Source: an uncultured Alphaproteobacteria bacterium (GTDB taxonomy: Bacteria; Pseudomonadota; Alphaproteobacteria; HIMB59; GCA-002718135). Taken from it: a stretch of 64,000 nucleotides of DNA. The DNA is taken from the NCBI GenBank assembly GCA_902628835.1, contig CACOPD010000001.1, forward strand, positions 124,001-188,000. The letters are read 5' to 3'. This document shows positions 30,247-39,300 of the stretch, one piece after another (the stretch's first letter is position 1; every line of letters begins with the position of its first letter). The notes beneath the pieces were generated by a model, which was given only the letters and a program-made list of their open reading frames with translations, did no database searches and was not told where the DNA came from. A program made the translations under genes and the position numbers.

Positions 30247-30371
30247 TTTAGATTAAGGGTATACTTTTCTGAGGTAACTGTTGAAGGTGCAGGAATTTCA
30301 ATCATATAAAGTGAAATGAAAACGATTATTGTTAGTATTGTAAAAAGATATATAATGTACCTGTTATTCAT
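30243..30371 (-). CDS. 42-residue membrane peptide ORF
   Basis: Reverse strand ATG at 30369-30371 to TGA at 30243-30245. It begins MNNRYIIYLFTILTIIVF, a single transmembrane helix (about residues 5-24), followed by IEIPAPSTVTSEKY and a short polar tail. The stop and the next gene's ATG share four bases (ATGA), which strongly suggests real, coupled translation. A short membrane-anchored peptide with a Pro-Ala-Pro stretch after the span is, from memory, also found near xerD/aroK in other Alphaproteobacteria; that resemblance is unverified. Function unknown. Confidence 0.65.
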   Translation of the reverse strand: MNNRYIIYLFTILTIIVFISLYMIEIPAPSTVTSEKYTLNLK

Positions 30372-30470
30372 ATATGTTAATAAAAAAATGACTAATATAG
30401 ATTTTTACCATTTTTTTAAGTTTTTTCTAATTTCAACAAAAATTTGTCAATAATAAGAAGTAATTGTAAT

Positions 30471-31007
30471 ATGTTTAATCTAAATAAAATTAAAAAGAGA
30501 AATATTTGTATTATGGGCCTTATGGGCTCTGGAAAGTCTGTTATTGGAAAGGATTTGAGCAAAAATCTTAATTTAAAATTTTATGACACAGATAAGGAAA
30601 TTGAACTGAAAACAAAAAAAAGCATTAATGCAATTTTTGAAGAAGAGGGGGAACAGTATTTTAGAAAAATTGAAGAAAATGTATGTTTAGATTTATTGGT
30701 TCATCATGATTGTGTGATATCTTTAGGAGGCGGAAGCATTATTAATAAAAAAATAAGAAATTTAATAATGCTAAATTCTTATTCTATTTATTTAGAAGTT
30801 AAATTGAAAAATATACTAAATAGACTGAGATTTTCAAAAAAAAGACCTTTGTTAAATAAAGATTTAAATAAAAGTGAGACATTAGAGAAACTCTATAATA
30901 ACAGACGAAAGTTTTATGAAAAAGCTGATTTTATTGTAAATAATGACAATGATAGAAATCATGTATTAGAAAAAATAAAAAGTAAACTTAGATCTTATGC
31001 AAAATAA
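30471..31007 (+). CDS. aroK: Shikimate kinase
   Basis: Phosphorylates shikimate in aromatic amino acid synthesis. 178 residues from the ATG at 30471; an in-frame TTG at 30444 would add nine unlikely residues. Walker A is GLMGSGKS (residues 16-23), the substrate Asp is in FYDTDKEIE, and EGEQYFRKIEE and VISLGGGSI are family motifs. It overlaps aroB by 11 bases, the usual aroK-aroB pair. Confidence 0.95.
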   Translation: MFNLNKIKKRNICIMGLMGSGKSVIGKDLSKNLNLKFYDTDKEIELKTKKSINAIFEEEGEQYFRKIEENVCLDLLVHHDCVISLGGGSIINKKIRNLIMLNSYSIYLEVKLKNILNRLRFSKKRPLLNKDLNKSETLEKLYNNRRKFYEKADFIVNNDNDRNHVLEKIKSKLRSYAK

Positions 31008-32064
31008 ATTATATATAATCAATAAAAAACTAGAGACTTCAATCTTAATAAAAAAAAATCATATTTCTAAGTTTGTAAATGATATTGCAAACAAAAATGA
31101 AAAAGTATTTTGTATTTTAGACTCAAATATTAAAATTAATTTAAATATTGCTAAACAAAAAAATATAAAAATTATTACTATAAAATGTGGAGAGAAAATA
31201 AAAACTTTTAATGGTTATAAAAATCTTACCGAAAAACTCATAAGAAGTGATGTAAATAGGAAATCTGCACTTATAGCTATTGGAGGTGGCACATTAGGTG
31301 ATTTAACAGGGTTCGTTGCAGGTACTTTACTAAGAGGTTTAAATTTTTTTCTTATACCCACAACCCTTTTGTCTCAAGTAGATAGCTCTGTAGGTGGGAA
31401 AAATGGGATCAACACGATTTATGGAAAAAATTTACTTGGAACTTTTTACCAGCCAAAAGAAGTTTTGATTGATATTTCTGTTTTAAATAGTTTACCAAAA
31501 AAAGAGATTAAATCTGGATATGCAGAAATAATAAAACATGCATTAATCAAAGATTACTCTTTTTTTTGCTGGTTAGAAAAAAATGCAAATAAAGTAATTA
31601 ATTTAAATAAATCTATATTAGAGAAGGCAATTTATAAATCAATAATGATTAAACTTTTTTATGTAAAAAAAGATGAAAAAGAATTTTTGGTTAATAAAAA
31701 TTCTAGAGCAATGTTAAATTTTGGACACACAATTGGTCATGCTATAGAAAGTCACTACAATTATAAAAAATTTAATCATGGAGAAGCAATTTCTATAGGA
31801 ATGATAACTGAAGCAAAAATATCTAATTATCTTGGTTTACTATCATCTAGTGAATTAAAAAAAATAATAAAACATTTCAAGAAATGTGAATTGAAAATGT
31901 CTGATAAAATATTAAAGAATAAGCAATTATTAAAAAAACTTACTAAAGATAAAAAAAACTCTCAAAATAATATCAATTTTTCACTAATCAATAAAATAGG
32001 TAGTTCAATTTTTTATAAAAAATTAGATAAGAAAAAAGTTTATAAAATTTTACAATATATATAA
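30997..32064 (+). CDS. aroB: 3-dehydroquinate synthase
   Basis: Second step of the shikimate pathway, NAD- and metal-dependent. 355 residues. IGGGTLGDLTGFVAGTLLRG binds NAD; TTLLSQVDSSVGGKNGIN follows. Metal ligands lie in SGYAEIIKHALI, NFGHTIGHAIES and NHGEAISIGM. It overlaps aroK and abuts the next gene without a gap. Confidence 0.96.
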   Translation: MQNKLYIINKKLETSILIKKNHISKFVNDIANKNEKVFCILDSNIKINLNIAKQKNIKIITIKCGEKIKTFNGYKNLTEKLIRSDVNRKSALIAIGGGTLGDLTGFVAGTLLRGLNFFLIPTTLLSQVDSSVGGKNGINTIYGKNLLGTFYQPKEVLIDISVLNSLPKKEIKSGYAEIIKHALIKDYSFFCWLEKNANKVINLNKSILEKAIYKSIMIKLFYVKKDEKEFLVNKNSRAMLNFGHTIGHAIESHYNYKKFNHGEAISIGMITEAKISNYLGLLSSSELKKIIKHFKKCELKMSDKILKNKQLLKKLTKDKKNSQNNINFSLINKIGSSIFYKKLDKKKVYKILQYI

Positions 32065-33312
32065 ATGACAAGCGCATTTCTTATTTTCTTACTAATAATT
32101 CTTGTTATTCTCTCAGGCTTTTTATCCGGATCTGAAACTGCTATAACTGCAACTTCTAAAGCAAGAATTCTTTATAAGAAAAAAAAGGGTAGTAAAAGAG
32201 CTGAGTATGTACTTGAGCTCTTAGATAAAAAAGATAACGTAATATCCACTTTACTATTATCAAATAACTTAGTTAATATTTTAGCATCTTCTCTAGCCAC
32301 AGCATTTTTCTATGATCTTTTTGGTGTAGAAGGTATTTTCTATGCAACACTAATAATGACAGTTGTAATTGTTATTTTTGCTGAAGTTCTACCCAAAACT
32401 TATGCTATAAATAGACCGAATAGAACTGCTTTATTAATTGCCCCGGTTATTTTTTATTTAAATAAAATATTATTTATTTTCGTATTTATAATTAATTTAA
32501 TAGTTAGATTAATTTTTAGAAAAAATGATAGTGATGTAAAAAATAATGATCTTCAATCAGAGGAAGAATTAAAAGGTGTAATAGATCTCTATAAAACATC
32601 AAAGCCTGATTATGAACAAGAAAAAGATATGCTACAAAGCATATTACAATTAAATGATATAACTGTTGAAGAAATTTTTACTCATAGAAAAAGTATTTAC
32701 TCAATTGACTCATCTTTGAAAACAAATGAAATTATAAATAAAATTAATGATTCTAGGTATACTCGTATACCATTTTGGAGAGATAACCCTGAGAATATAA
32801 TTGGCCTACTAAATGTAAGAACTTTGAATATAGATTTAAAAAATCATAATGAATCAAAAGAAATTATTTTTGATAAAATTTCTAATCCGTGGTTTATTCC
32901 TGAAACAACCAACTTATTAGAACAATTAGTTGAATTCAAAAAAAGAAAGGAGCATCTAGCTTTTGTTGTAGATGAGTTTGGTGAATTATTAGGATTAATT
33001 ACATTAGAAGATATAATTGAAGAAATAGTTGGCGAAATAGTTGATGAAATTGATATTCCAGAAAATGAATTTAAACTAAACAATTATGGAAAAGTTATAA
33101 TTAATGGAGAAAAAAATATTAGGGACTTATATAAAAGTTTTGACTTAGATCCGCCAGAAATTGAATCATCAACAATAGCAGGTTATATTTTAGATATTTC
33201 AAAGAAAATACCTTCTTATGGAGAGTCTTTTAAAGATAATTATTTTGAATACAAAATTTTATCACATTCAAAAAAACAAATATCCAAAGTAGAGATATCT
33301 AAAATTAATTAA
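32065..33312 (+). CDS. CNNM/CorC-family transporter (DUF21 with CBS pair)
   Basis: 415 residues. The DUF21/CNNM membrane domain (about 1-150, three to four hydrophobic spans) includes LSGFLSGSETAITATSKAR and FAEVLPKTYAIN. A CBS pair (about 190-315) contains EEIFTHRKSIYSI and FVVDEFGELLGLITLEDIIEEIVGEIVDE, and a CorC/HlyC-type C-terminal domain closes the protein (IAGYILDISKKIP). Relatives export or sense magnesium or cobalt; 'hemolysin' is an older label. It follows aroB directly, a common alphaproteobacterial order. Confidence 0.9.
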   Translation: MTSAFLIFLLIILVILSGFLSGSETAITATSKARILYKKKKGSKRAEYVLELLDKKDNVISTLLLSNNLVNILASSLATAFFYDLFGVEGIFYATLIMTVVIVIFAEVLPKTYAINRPNRTALLIAPVIFYLNKILFIFVFIINLIVRLIFRKNDSDVKNNDLQSEEELKGVIDLYKTSKPDYEQEKDMLQSILQLNDITVEEIFTHRKSIYSIDSSLKTNEIINKINDSRYTRIPFWRDNPENIIGLLNVRTLNIDLKNHNESKEIIFDKISNPWFIPETTNLLEQLVEFKKRKEHLAFVVDEFGELLGLITLEDIIEEIVGEIVDEIDIPENEFKLNNYGKVIINGEKNIRDLYKSFDLDPPEIESSTIAGYILDISKKIPSYGESFKDNYFEYKILSHSKKQISKVEISKIN

Positions 33313-33559
33313 TTTTTATTTCTAAAGAATGTAGTCCACTTTTAAATTCTTCTTTAAGTAAATTATTTATAAGTCTGTGAATATTCAATCGATTTGAAGA
33401 TATTTTGTCTTTTTGTGTTAGAATAATTTTAATGTGTGTTTCGTCATTACCTGTAAAATTGTTATGTCCTTTATGTAAGCTTGAATTATCAATAATTTCT
33501 AGCAAAAAATCATTCAACTTTTTGGATAATATTTTATCAATTCTTTGCTTACGATTCAT
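33305..33559 (-). CDS. BolA-family protein
   Basis: 84 residues, starting MNRKQRIDKILSKKLND. HNNFTGNDETHIKIIL and LNIHRLINNLLKEEFKSGLHSLEIKI are the conserved BolA core; the late His near residue 78 is the usual [2Fe-2S] ligand shared with a monothiol glutaredoxin. BolA links to iron and thiol stress. It converges on the CNNM gene with an eight-base overlap and is divergent from the J-domain gene, as in many Alphaproteobacteria. Confidence 0.88.
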   Translation of the reverse strand: MNRKQRIDKILSKKLNDFLLEIIDNSSLHKGHNNFTGNDETHIKIILTQKDKISSNRLNIHRLINNLLKEEFKSGLHSLEIKIN

Positions 33560-33582
33560 AATTTTTAAACTATATAATAATT

Positions 33583-34173
33583 GTGGGTAAACATAAAATA
33601 GATATTAACAAAAATAGTCTTTCTTGGGAAAAGACAAATTTTAGAAAATGTGATAAAGATAATTGCAATAATGAAGGAAAATTTAAAGCTCCAAAATCTA
33701 GAGTTTTATTAAATCAGTATTATTTTTTTTGCTTAGACCATATTAAAGAATACAATAGATCGTGGGATTTTTATAAAGGATTATCAGTAAATCAAATAGA
33801 AAATTCAATGAGAGAAGATATTATTTGGAATAGACCATCTTGGCCCTTGAAAGGTAATTATCACAAAGTGATGGATCAAATTAACAATTTTTTTAATGAA
33901 GAAATGAATGACTTAAATCCAAATGAATCGGAGAGAAATTACTTCAGAAATAAGATAGTTGATGAAAACCTGACAAAAGATGAAAGTAAAGCTTTATTTA
34001 CATTCAATCTACAACTCCCATTGACATTGGATAAAATTAAAAAAACTTATAAAAAACTAGTGAAAATATTTCACCCTGATGTAAATGGTAATGATAAAAA
34101 AGCTGAAGAAAAATTCAAGGAAATAAATAACTCATATAAAATACTTTTAAATAAATTTAAAAATGGCAAATAA
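33583..34173 (+). CDS. J-domain protein (DnaJ-like, C-terminal J domain)
   Basis: 196 residues from a GTG. The J domain is at the C-terminus with His164-Pro165-Asp166 in FHPDVNGND, so it can stimulate a Hsp70 ATPase. The N-terminal 70 residues carry cysteines in KCDKDNCNNEGKFKAPKS and FFCLDHIKEYN, a possible metal site. This N-terminal Cys plus C-terminal J layout beside bolA and cobS is typical of Alphaproteobacteria. It overlaps cobS by 11 bases, hinting that it serves the CobS/CobT complex. Confidence 0.88.
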   Translation: MGKHKIDINKNSLSWEKTNFRKCDKDNCNNEGKFKAPKSRVLLNQYYFFCLDHIKEYNRSWDFYKGLSVNQIENSMREDIIWNRPSWPLKGNYHKVMDQINNFFNEEMNDLNPNESERNYFRNKIVDENLTKDESKALFTFNLQLPLTLDKIKKTYKKLVKIFHPDVNGNDKKAEEKFKEINNSYKILLNKFKNGK

Positions 34174-35146
34174 AAATAATATGGAAATGTCCCCTAGTAT
34201 TAAAATTGATCCTAATGAATTATTTAATACTTCCTGTGAGTTTGATATTTATAAATTTAAAGAAAAGACTGAACATGTACCTGAAATAGACCAGTCATAT
34301 ATATTTGATCCAGCAACTACACTTTCCATACTTGCGGGATTCTCTTCTAATAGAAGAGTACTTATACAAGGGTATCATGGCACAGGTAAATCTACTCATA
34401 TCGAACAAGTTGCTGCTAGGCTTAATTGGCCATGTATCAGGATCAATTTAGATAGTCATATTAGTAGAATAGATTTAATTGGTAAAGATGCTATTGTTCT
34501 AAAGGATAATAAACAAATAACTGAGTTTCAAGATGGTATACTGCCATGGTCTTACAAAAATCCAGTTGCTTTAGTTTTTGATGAATATGATGCAGGCAGA
34601 CCTGATGTTATGTTTGTAATTCAGCGTATCTTAGAGTCAGAGGGTAAATTAACTCTACTTGATCAATCAAGAGTAATTAAGCCACATAAATTCTTTAGAT
34701 TATTTGCTACAGCAAATACTGTTGGTCTTGGTGATACATCTGGTTTATATCATGGCACCCAACAAATAAACCAAGGTCAAATGGATAGATGGAATATTGT
34801 ATCAACATTAAATTACCTCAATAAAGATCAAGAAATTAAAATTATTTTAAGTAAAGTAAACAAACTTAATAACAAAGACGGTAAAGACATAGTTAAGTGT
34901 ATGGTAGCTACTGCAGATCTTTCAAGATCAGGATTTATGAATGGTGATATTTCTACTGTTATGAGTCCAAGAACTGTATTGACTTGGGCAGAAAATTATC
35001 TTCTATTCAATGATATAGAATACTCTTTTAAACTAACTTTTTTAAATAGATGTGATGAAATGGAAAGATCTATCCTACAGGAATATTTTCAAAGATCATT
35101 TGGAATTGATATTACTGATGCCAAGGTAGTTAATGTCAAAGAATAG
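34163..35146 (+). CDS. cobS: CobS-type AAA+ ATPase (cobaltochelatase subunit family)
   Basis: 327 residues. Walker A is GYHGTGKST (Gly73-Ser77), Walker B is [10 protein letters not shown], and [21 protein letters not shown] is the sensor region of CobS. With CobT it forms the ATPase rings that load cobalt through CobN in aerobic B12 synthesis. No cobN or other cobalamin gene lies in this window, and relatives of this pair occur in genomes without the pathway, so another MoxR-like chaperone role is possible. It overlaps cobT by 14 bases. Confidence 0.92.
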   Translation: MANKNNMEMSPSIKIDPNELFNTSCEFDIYKFKEKTEHVPEIDQSYIFDPATTLSILAGFSSNRRVLIQGYHGTGKSTHIEQVAARLNWPCIRINLDSHISRIDLIGKDAIVLKDNKQITEFQDGILPWSYKNPVALVFDEYDAGRPDVMFVIQRILESEGKLTLLDQSRVIKPHKFFRLFATANTVGLGDTSGLYHGTQQINQGQMDRWNIVSTLNYLNKDQEIKIILSKVNKLNNKDGKDIVKCMVATADLSRSGFMNGDISTVMSPRTVLTWAENYLLFNDIEYSFKLTFLNRCDEMERSILQEYFQRSFGIDITDAKVVNVKE

Positions 35147-36914
35147 TGAAATTATTGAAGATTTTAAAAAATCGTTAAGCGCAACAATAAAATCTATAGG
35201 AAAAAAAGAAGATATAGAGATTAATTTTGTTAAAGAAAATCCTTCTATTATTGGTAATACAATAAACTTAACTGAACCAAAAATAGAAAATTTCAAAAAT
35301 AATCTAGAATATTTAAGAGCTGAAGCAGACTCTTTTGCTCTTGAATTCAGACTGCATTCAAAAGACATACACAAAAACTTCTTAAATCAAGATGAGTTAT
35401 CAAACGAACTAATTAATGTTTTGGAACAGGCACGAGTAGAAGCTATTGGTAGTAATGAATTCAAGGGAATAGAGAATAATTTAAAAAATAAGTATATTAG
35501 AGATCTTAAAGATGGATATACTAAAAAAGATCAAAATTTATTAGTTAGAGCTTTTAAAAATGTAGCTTTTGAAGAAATTATTGGTGTAGATTTAGGTGAA
35601 AATAATAGTAGTTTTAAAAATATTGTAAAAGAAAAATTAAAAAAAGATTATTCAAACTTTTTTAAAGATTTAAAAAAATGCTTACATGATCAGGAAAAAT
35701 ATACATCTAAAATTGTTGAAAAACTAGACGAACTTGGATTAATTAATAATAGTGTAAACAATACTCAGAGTGAAGATATTAATCAAAACGATGAAAATCA
35801 AGATAATGAAAATGAAAATAATGATGATCAAAAAAATGATGAACAAACTGATACAAACATTGAGATGCAAACTAGTGAAACAACAATCGAGCAGTCTGTT
35901 TCATTAGAAGAAAATGATGATATGGGAGAAGAAAGTGGGGATACTGAACTAGATTATTTGCCAGATAGAAAAATGTTAGAAAGTTTAGAGAGTTACAAAG
36001 TTTATGATTATAATTTTGATGAAATTATTAATGCTGATGAACTTTGTGATAATAAAGAGTTGGAGAAACTAAGAAGAAATCTTGATCAACAAGTATTTTC
36101 TTTTCAACCATTAATTGTTAAAATTGCCAATAGACTTCAAAGAAAACTTTTAGCTCAGCAAAATCGTCATTGGGATTTTAACATGGAAGAGGGTTATCTT
36201 GATACATCTAGATTGGCGAAAATAATTGCTAATCCAAATAATAAATTAAGCTATAAAATAGAAAAAGAAATTGAGTTTAAAGATACTATTGTGAGTCTAC
36301 TGATTGATAATTCTGGTTCAATGAGAGGTAGGCCAATTACTGTTGCAGCCCTGTGTTCAGATATTTTAGCAAAAACATTAGAAAGATGCTTAATTAAATC
36401 TGAAATATTAGGATTTACAACTAAAGCTTGGAAGGGAGGTAACTCAAGAGAAAAATGGATCAAAAATGGAAAACCTTCTAATCCAGGCAGGTTAAATGAT
36501 CTAAGACATATTATTTATAAATCCGCAGACTCACCATGGAGAAGATCAAAGAAAAATCTGGGTTTATTATTAAAAGAGGGAATTTTGAAGGAAAACGTTG
36601 ATGGTGAAGCTTTGTCATGGGCATATAATAGATTATCTTTTCGAAAAGAAAAAAGAAAAATTCTTATTATTATAAGTGATGGTGCACCAGTTGATGATTC
36701 AACACTTTCTGTAAATCCAGGTAATTATTTAGAAAAAAATTTGAGAGATATAATTGGTGAGATAGAAAAAAAAGATGAAATTGAACTAATCGCTATAGGT
36801 ATTGGGCATGATGTTTCTAGATATTATAGTAAGGCAGTAACAATAATGGATGTTGATCAATTAGGTGAGGTTTTACTTAATCAGTTATCTACTACTTTTC
36901 ATTTAGATAATTAA
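35133..36914 (+). CDS. cobT: CobT-type VWA-domain protein (cobaltochelatase subunit family)
   Basis: 593 residues. The N-terminal helical part (1-200) is followed by a long acidic, Asn/Asp/Gln-rich linker (about 205-275), then the conserved [19 protein letters not shown] and a C-terminal VWA domain with the MIDAS Asp392-x-Ser394-x-Ser396 in [24 protein letters not shown] and [10 protein letters not shown] are CobT signatures. It pairs with cobS upstream. The 3' end overlaps the convergent tgt gene by four bases. Confidence 0.92.
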   Translation: MSKNSEIIEDFKKSLSATIKSIGKKEDIEINFVKENPSIIGNTINLTEPKIENFKNNLEYLRAEADSFALEFRLHSKDIHKNFLNQDELSNELINVLEQARVEAIGSNEFKGIENNLKNKYIRDLKDGYTKKDQNLLVRAFKNVAFEEIIGVDLGENNSSFKNIVKEKLKKDYSNFFKDLKKCLHDQEKYTSKIVEKLDELGLINNSVNNTQSEDINQNDENQDNENENNDDQKNDEQTDTNIEMQTSETTIEQSVSLEENDDMGEESGDTELDYLPDRKMLESLESYKVYDYNFDEIINADELCDNKELEKLRRNLDQQVFSFQPLIVKIANRLQRKLLAQQNRHWDFNMEEGYLDTSRLAKIIANPNNKLSYKIEKEIEFKDTIVSLLIDNSGSMRGRPITVAALCSDILAKTLERCLIKSEILGFTTKAWKGGNSREKWIKNGKPSNPGRLNDLRHIIYKSADSPWRRSKKNLGLLLKEGILKENVDGEALSWAYNRLSFRKEKRKILIIISDGAPVDDSTLSVNPGNYLEKNLRDIIGEIEKKDEIELIAIGIGHDVSRYYSKAVTIMDVDQLGEVLLNQLSTTFHLDN

Positions 36915-38110
36915 GAATTTAGCCAATTTTTTTTCGCATTATCAAAATCATTGTTATCAATTGAATTTCTAATTTCTTCCATAAGATTATTCATAAAGAA
37001 GATGTTGTGATTAGTTAGAAGTTGTAATCCTAGTAATTCTTGTGCTGAAAAAAGATGGTATAAATATGCCAATGTAAAGTTCTTACAGGTATAACAATTA
37101 CATTCATTATCAATTGGGTTTAAGTCATTTTTATACTTAGCATTTTTTAAGTTTATTTTACCCTGCTTGCCTTTTACCAAAGCTGACCCGTGTCTGGCAA
37201 TTCTAGTTGGGCTCACACAATCAAATGTATCAATTCCATCTGCAACAAAATCCCAAATATCCTTAGGATCACCAATTCCTAATAAATGCACTGGTCTTGT
37301 ATTATCTAATTTTGAACAAGTAAAATGAACTATATCTTTCATTTCATCTTTATTTGATCCTAAGCTTCCGCCAATAGCAATTCCAAAAGTATCAATTTCT
37401 TTTGTATTAAATTCAATACTTTCTTCTCTTAAATCTTTATATATTCCACCTTGTATTATAGAATATAATTCTTGCTTACCAGCAGAACCATAACTAGGTT
37501 TGTAGATGATTTGAGAATTAAATGCATTAATGGATCGTAAAGACCAGCGATGACTTCTGAGCATAGACTCAAAAGTATAAACTTTATCAACATTATAAGG
37601 AGTGCATTCATCAAATACTAAAATAAAATCTGCACCAAGATTTCTTTGAACTTTAATTGATTTTTCTGGAGATAGCATGTGAGTAGATCCATCAATATAA
37701 GATTTAAATAACGCCCCTTCTTCGTTAATGTTTAACAAAGTTTTTTTTATATTTGATTTTATTTTTCTTCCCTTAATTTCATCTGCTACTGAACCATGTC
37801 CAAGTGAAAATATTTGGAAACCTCCACTGTCTGTTAACATAGGGCCATTCCAGCCTATGAATTTATGAAGTCCTCCATGTTTAGCAACAAGTTCACTTCC
37901 TGGTTGAAGCATTAAATGGTAAGTATTTGATAATATGATTTGTGTATTATTTTGTTTTGCGTCTTTTGTAGTAAAAGATTTTAAGGCTGCTTTTGTTGCG
38001 CAAAATATGAATGCTGGTGTTTTAATTTCACCATGAGGTGTAGTTATTATTCCAGTTCTTGCATTTGAATTATCAGATTTATTTTTAATTGACCAGTTAA
38101 AATCTTTCAT
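36911..38110 (-). CDS. tgt: tRNA-guanine transglycosylase
   Basis: Exchanges guanine 34 for a queuosine precursor in Tyr, His, Asp and Asn tRNAs. 399 residues. Active site: [36 protein letters not shown] and [11 protein letters not shown]. The zinc site is seen in [17 protein letters not shown]. The queuosine-precursor transporter lies 20 bases upstream on the same strand, so uptake and insertion are linked. Confidence 0.96.
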   Translation of the reverse strand: MKDFNWSIKNKSDNSNARTGIITTPHGEIKTPAFIFCATKAALKSFTTKDAKQNNTQIILSNTYHLMLQPGSELVAKHGGLHKFIGWNGPMLTDSGGFQIFSLGHGSVADEIKGRKIKSNIKKTLLNINEEGALFKSYIDGSTHMLSPEKSIKVQRNLGADFILVFDECTPYNVDKVYTFESMLRSHRWSLRSINAFNSQIIYKPSYGSAGKQELYSIIQGGIYKDLREESIEFNTKEIDTFGIAIGGSLGSNKDEMKDIVHFTCSKLDNTRPVHLLGIGDPKDIWDFVADGIDTFDCVSPTRIARHGSALVKGKQGKINLKNAKYKNDLNPIDNECNCYTCKNFTLAYLYHLFSAQELLGLQLLTNHNIFFMNNLMEEIRNSIDNNDFDNAKKNWLNS

Positions 38111-38130
38111 TAGTTGTTTAAAAACTAATT

Positions 38131-38967
38131 TTAACCCATTTCAGTAGAGAAATTTTTTTCTTTTGGAATAAAATACTTTGCTAGATAAATAAAAGGGGTA
38201 TCTAGAATTGCTATGAATATTCTTAATAAATAAACTCCCAAAATAAACGTCATAATTACTTCATTAAGCGGAAAAGGATTGGGGTTTAATATTATCCAAG
38301 CAAAAATACTGAAAATTGTATTATCAATTAACGATGATACAGCTGTTGAAACATTATTTCTAAACCAAAGTAATTTATTTGAACTAACAGCTTTTAAATA
38401 ACTAAAGAACCAAATATCAAAATATTGACTTATCAAATAAGCTATCATACTTGCTACAAATATGCTTGTCATTGGAGTAAATAAAATTGCTAAACTTTCT
38501 TGCACCATAGAAACCCATTCGTCTTCAGCTGGCTGAATACCAATTGTTACTAACATCAAAATCGTCATCAAGAAAAAACTACAGAAACCAATAAGAACAT
38601 TTTTTCTAGCTTTTTCTTTACCATAATATTCTGACAGTATATCTGTACACAAAAAAGTGGAGGCAAATAATATTGTTCCTAAAGCTATTGGACTTGGTTC
38701 ATAAAATGGAATAATTTTTTCATTAATTGAAGAGAAAAAATTAAAATTAGTTTGTTTTAATACTTGGATATTAGCTACAATTATTGCTATAGCAGAATAA
38801 ACGTACAAACCAACATATCCAAATAACCTCAAAAAGACTAATATTGAAAGAAAACACAATATTAGCATTATAAACCAAACTACCTCGGTATTTTGATTTG
38901 ATATTAAATTAATTATATTTTGAGGTATCGAGGATATAAGAGTTTTAATTCCAGTTAAAATGTCCAT
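38131..38967 (-). CDS. yhhQ: Queuosine precursor transporter (YhhQ/VUT family)
   Basis: 278 residues with about six to seven hydrophobic spans. STFLCTDILSEYYGKEKARK, IAYLISQYFDIWFFSYLK and LLWFRNNVSTAVSSLIDNTIF are the conserved blocks of the VUT/YhhQ family, which imports preQ0/preQ1 or queuine. The N-terminus is about 50 residues longer than E. coli YhhQ and carries an extra span. Position directly upstream of tgt supports the role. Only eight bases separate it from rpmB. Confidence 0.9.
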   Translation of the reverse strand: MDILTGIKTLISSIPQNIINLISNQNTEVVWFIMLILCFLSILVFLRLFGYVGLYVYSAIAIIVANIQVLKQTNFNFFSSINEKIIPFYEPSPIALGTILFASTFLCTDILSEYYGKEKARKNVLIGFCSFFLMTILMLVTIGIQPAEDEWVSMVQESLAILFTPMTSIFVASMIAYLISQYFDIWFFSYLKAVSSNKLLWFRNNVSTAVSSLIDNTIFSIFAWIILNPNPFPLNEVIMTFILGVYLLRIFIAILDTPFIYLAKYFIPKEKNFSTEMG

Positions 38968-38975
38968 AGTAACAT

Positions 38976-39257
38976 TTAAGCTGATTTATTAAGAATAGTC
39001 TTTTTAAGTTTTTTTGCTTTCAACGGTAATTTAGAATTTGGTGTGTTTATTAGAAATTCATCTAATCCACCTTTTTTTTCAACTGTTCGAATTGTACTAA
39101 CGGCAACTTTCATTTGAAATTTTTGACCTAAAACTTCACTAACAAAGGTTATACTCTGAAGATTTGGTTTAAAACGTCTTTTTGTTCTATTTTTAGCATG
39201 ACTTACGTTATTACCAGTTTGAAAGGATTTTCCAGTTAACTCACATCGCATTGACAT
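38976..39257 (-). CDS. rpmB: 50S ribosomal protein L28
   Basis: 93 residues, starting MSMRCELTGKSFQTGNNVSHA, then NRTKRRFKPNLQ and VSTIRTVEKKGGLDEFLI, diagnostic of L28. The first ATG at 39257 is chosen because MS-RCELTGK is the usual start. No ribosome site is visible upstream. It heads the reverse-strand unit with the YhhQ and tgt genes. Confidence 0.96.
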   Translation of the reverse strand: MSMRCELTGKSFQTGNNVSHAKNRTKRRFKPNLQSITFVSEVLGQKFQMKVAVSTIRTVEKKGGLDEFLINTPNSKLPLKAKKLKKTILNKSA

Positions 39258-39266
39258 AATGAAATT

Positions 39267-39295
39267 GCATGTAAATATAAATATTACTTTGTCAA
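39267..39295 (-). promoter_or_regulatory. Possible rpmB promoter close to the start codon
   Basis: TTGACA (reverse strand, 39290-39295), 17 bases, then ACATGC (39267-39272) as a weak -10. The predicted start of transcription is near 39260, about three bases before the ATG at 39257. The layout copies the rpmJ upstream region, including a -10 ending in GC. Confidence 0.35.
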
Positions 39296-39300
39296 GTACT

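Noticed and set aside
30444-30472. TTGTCA-17-TAATAT as an aroK promoter
   Set aside because: The -10 would overlap the aroK ATG at 30471 and put the transcript start inside the coding region before the Walker A motif.
32065-33312. Calling the CNNM gene a hemolysin
   Set aside because: The label is historical; DUF21, CBS and CorC-type domains indicate a metal transporter or sensor.
33301-33316. AAAATTAATTAATTTT as a CNNM gene terminator
   Set aside because: Pure A/T self-complementarity with a very weak stem and a broken T-run.
35760-35960. Repeat-like Asn/Asp/Gln-rich stretch in cobT as a foreign insertion
   Set aside because: Acidic low-complexity linkers of this length are normal in CobT proteins and the frame is uninterrupted.
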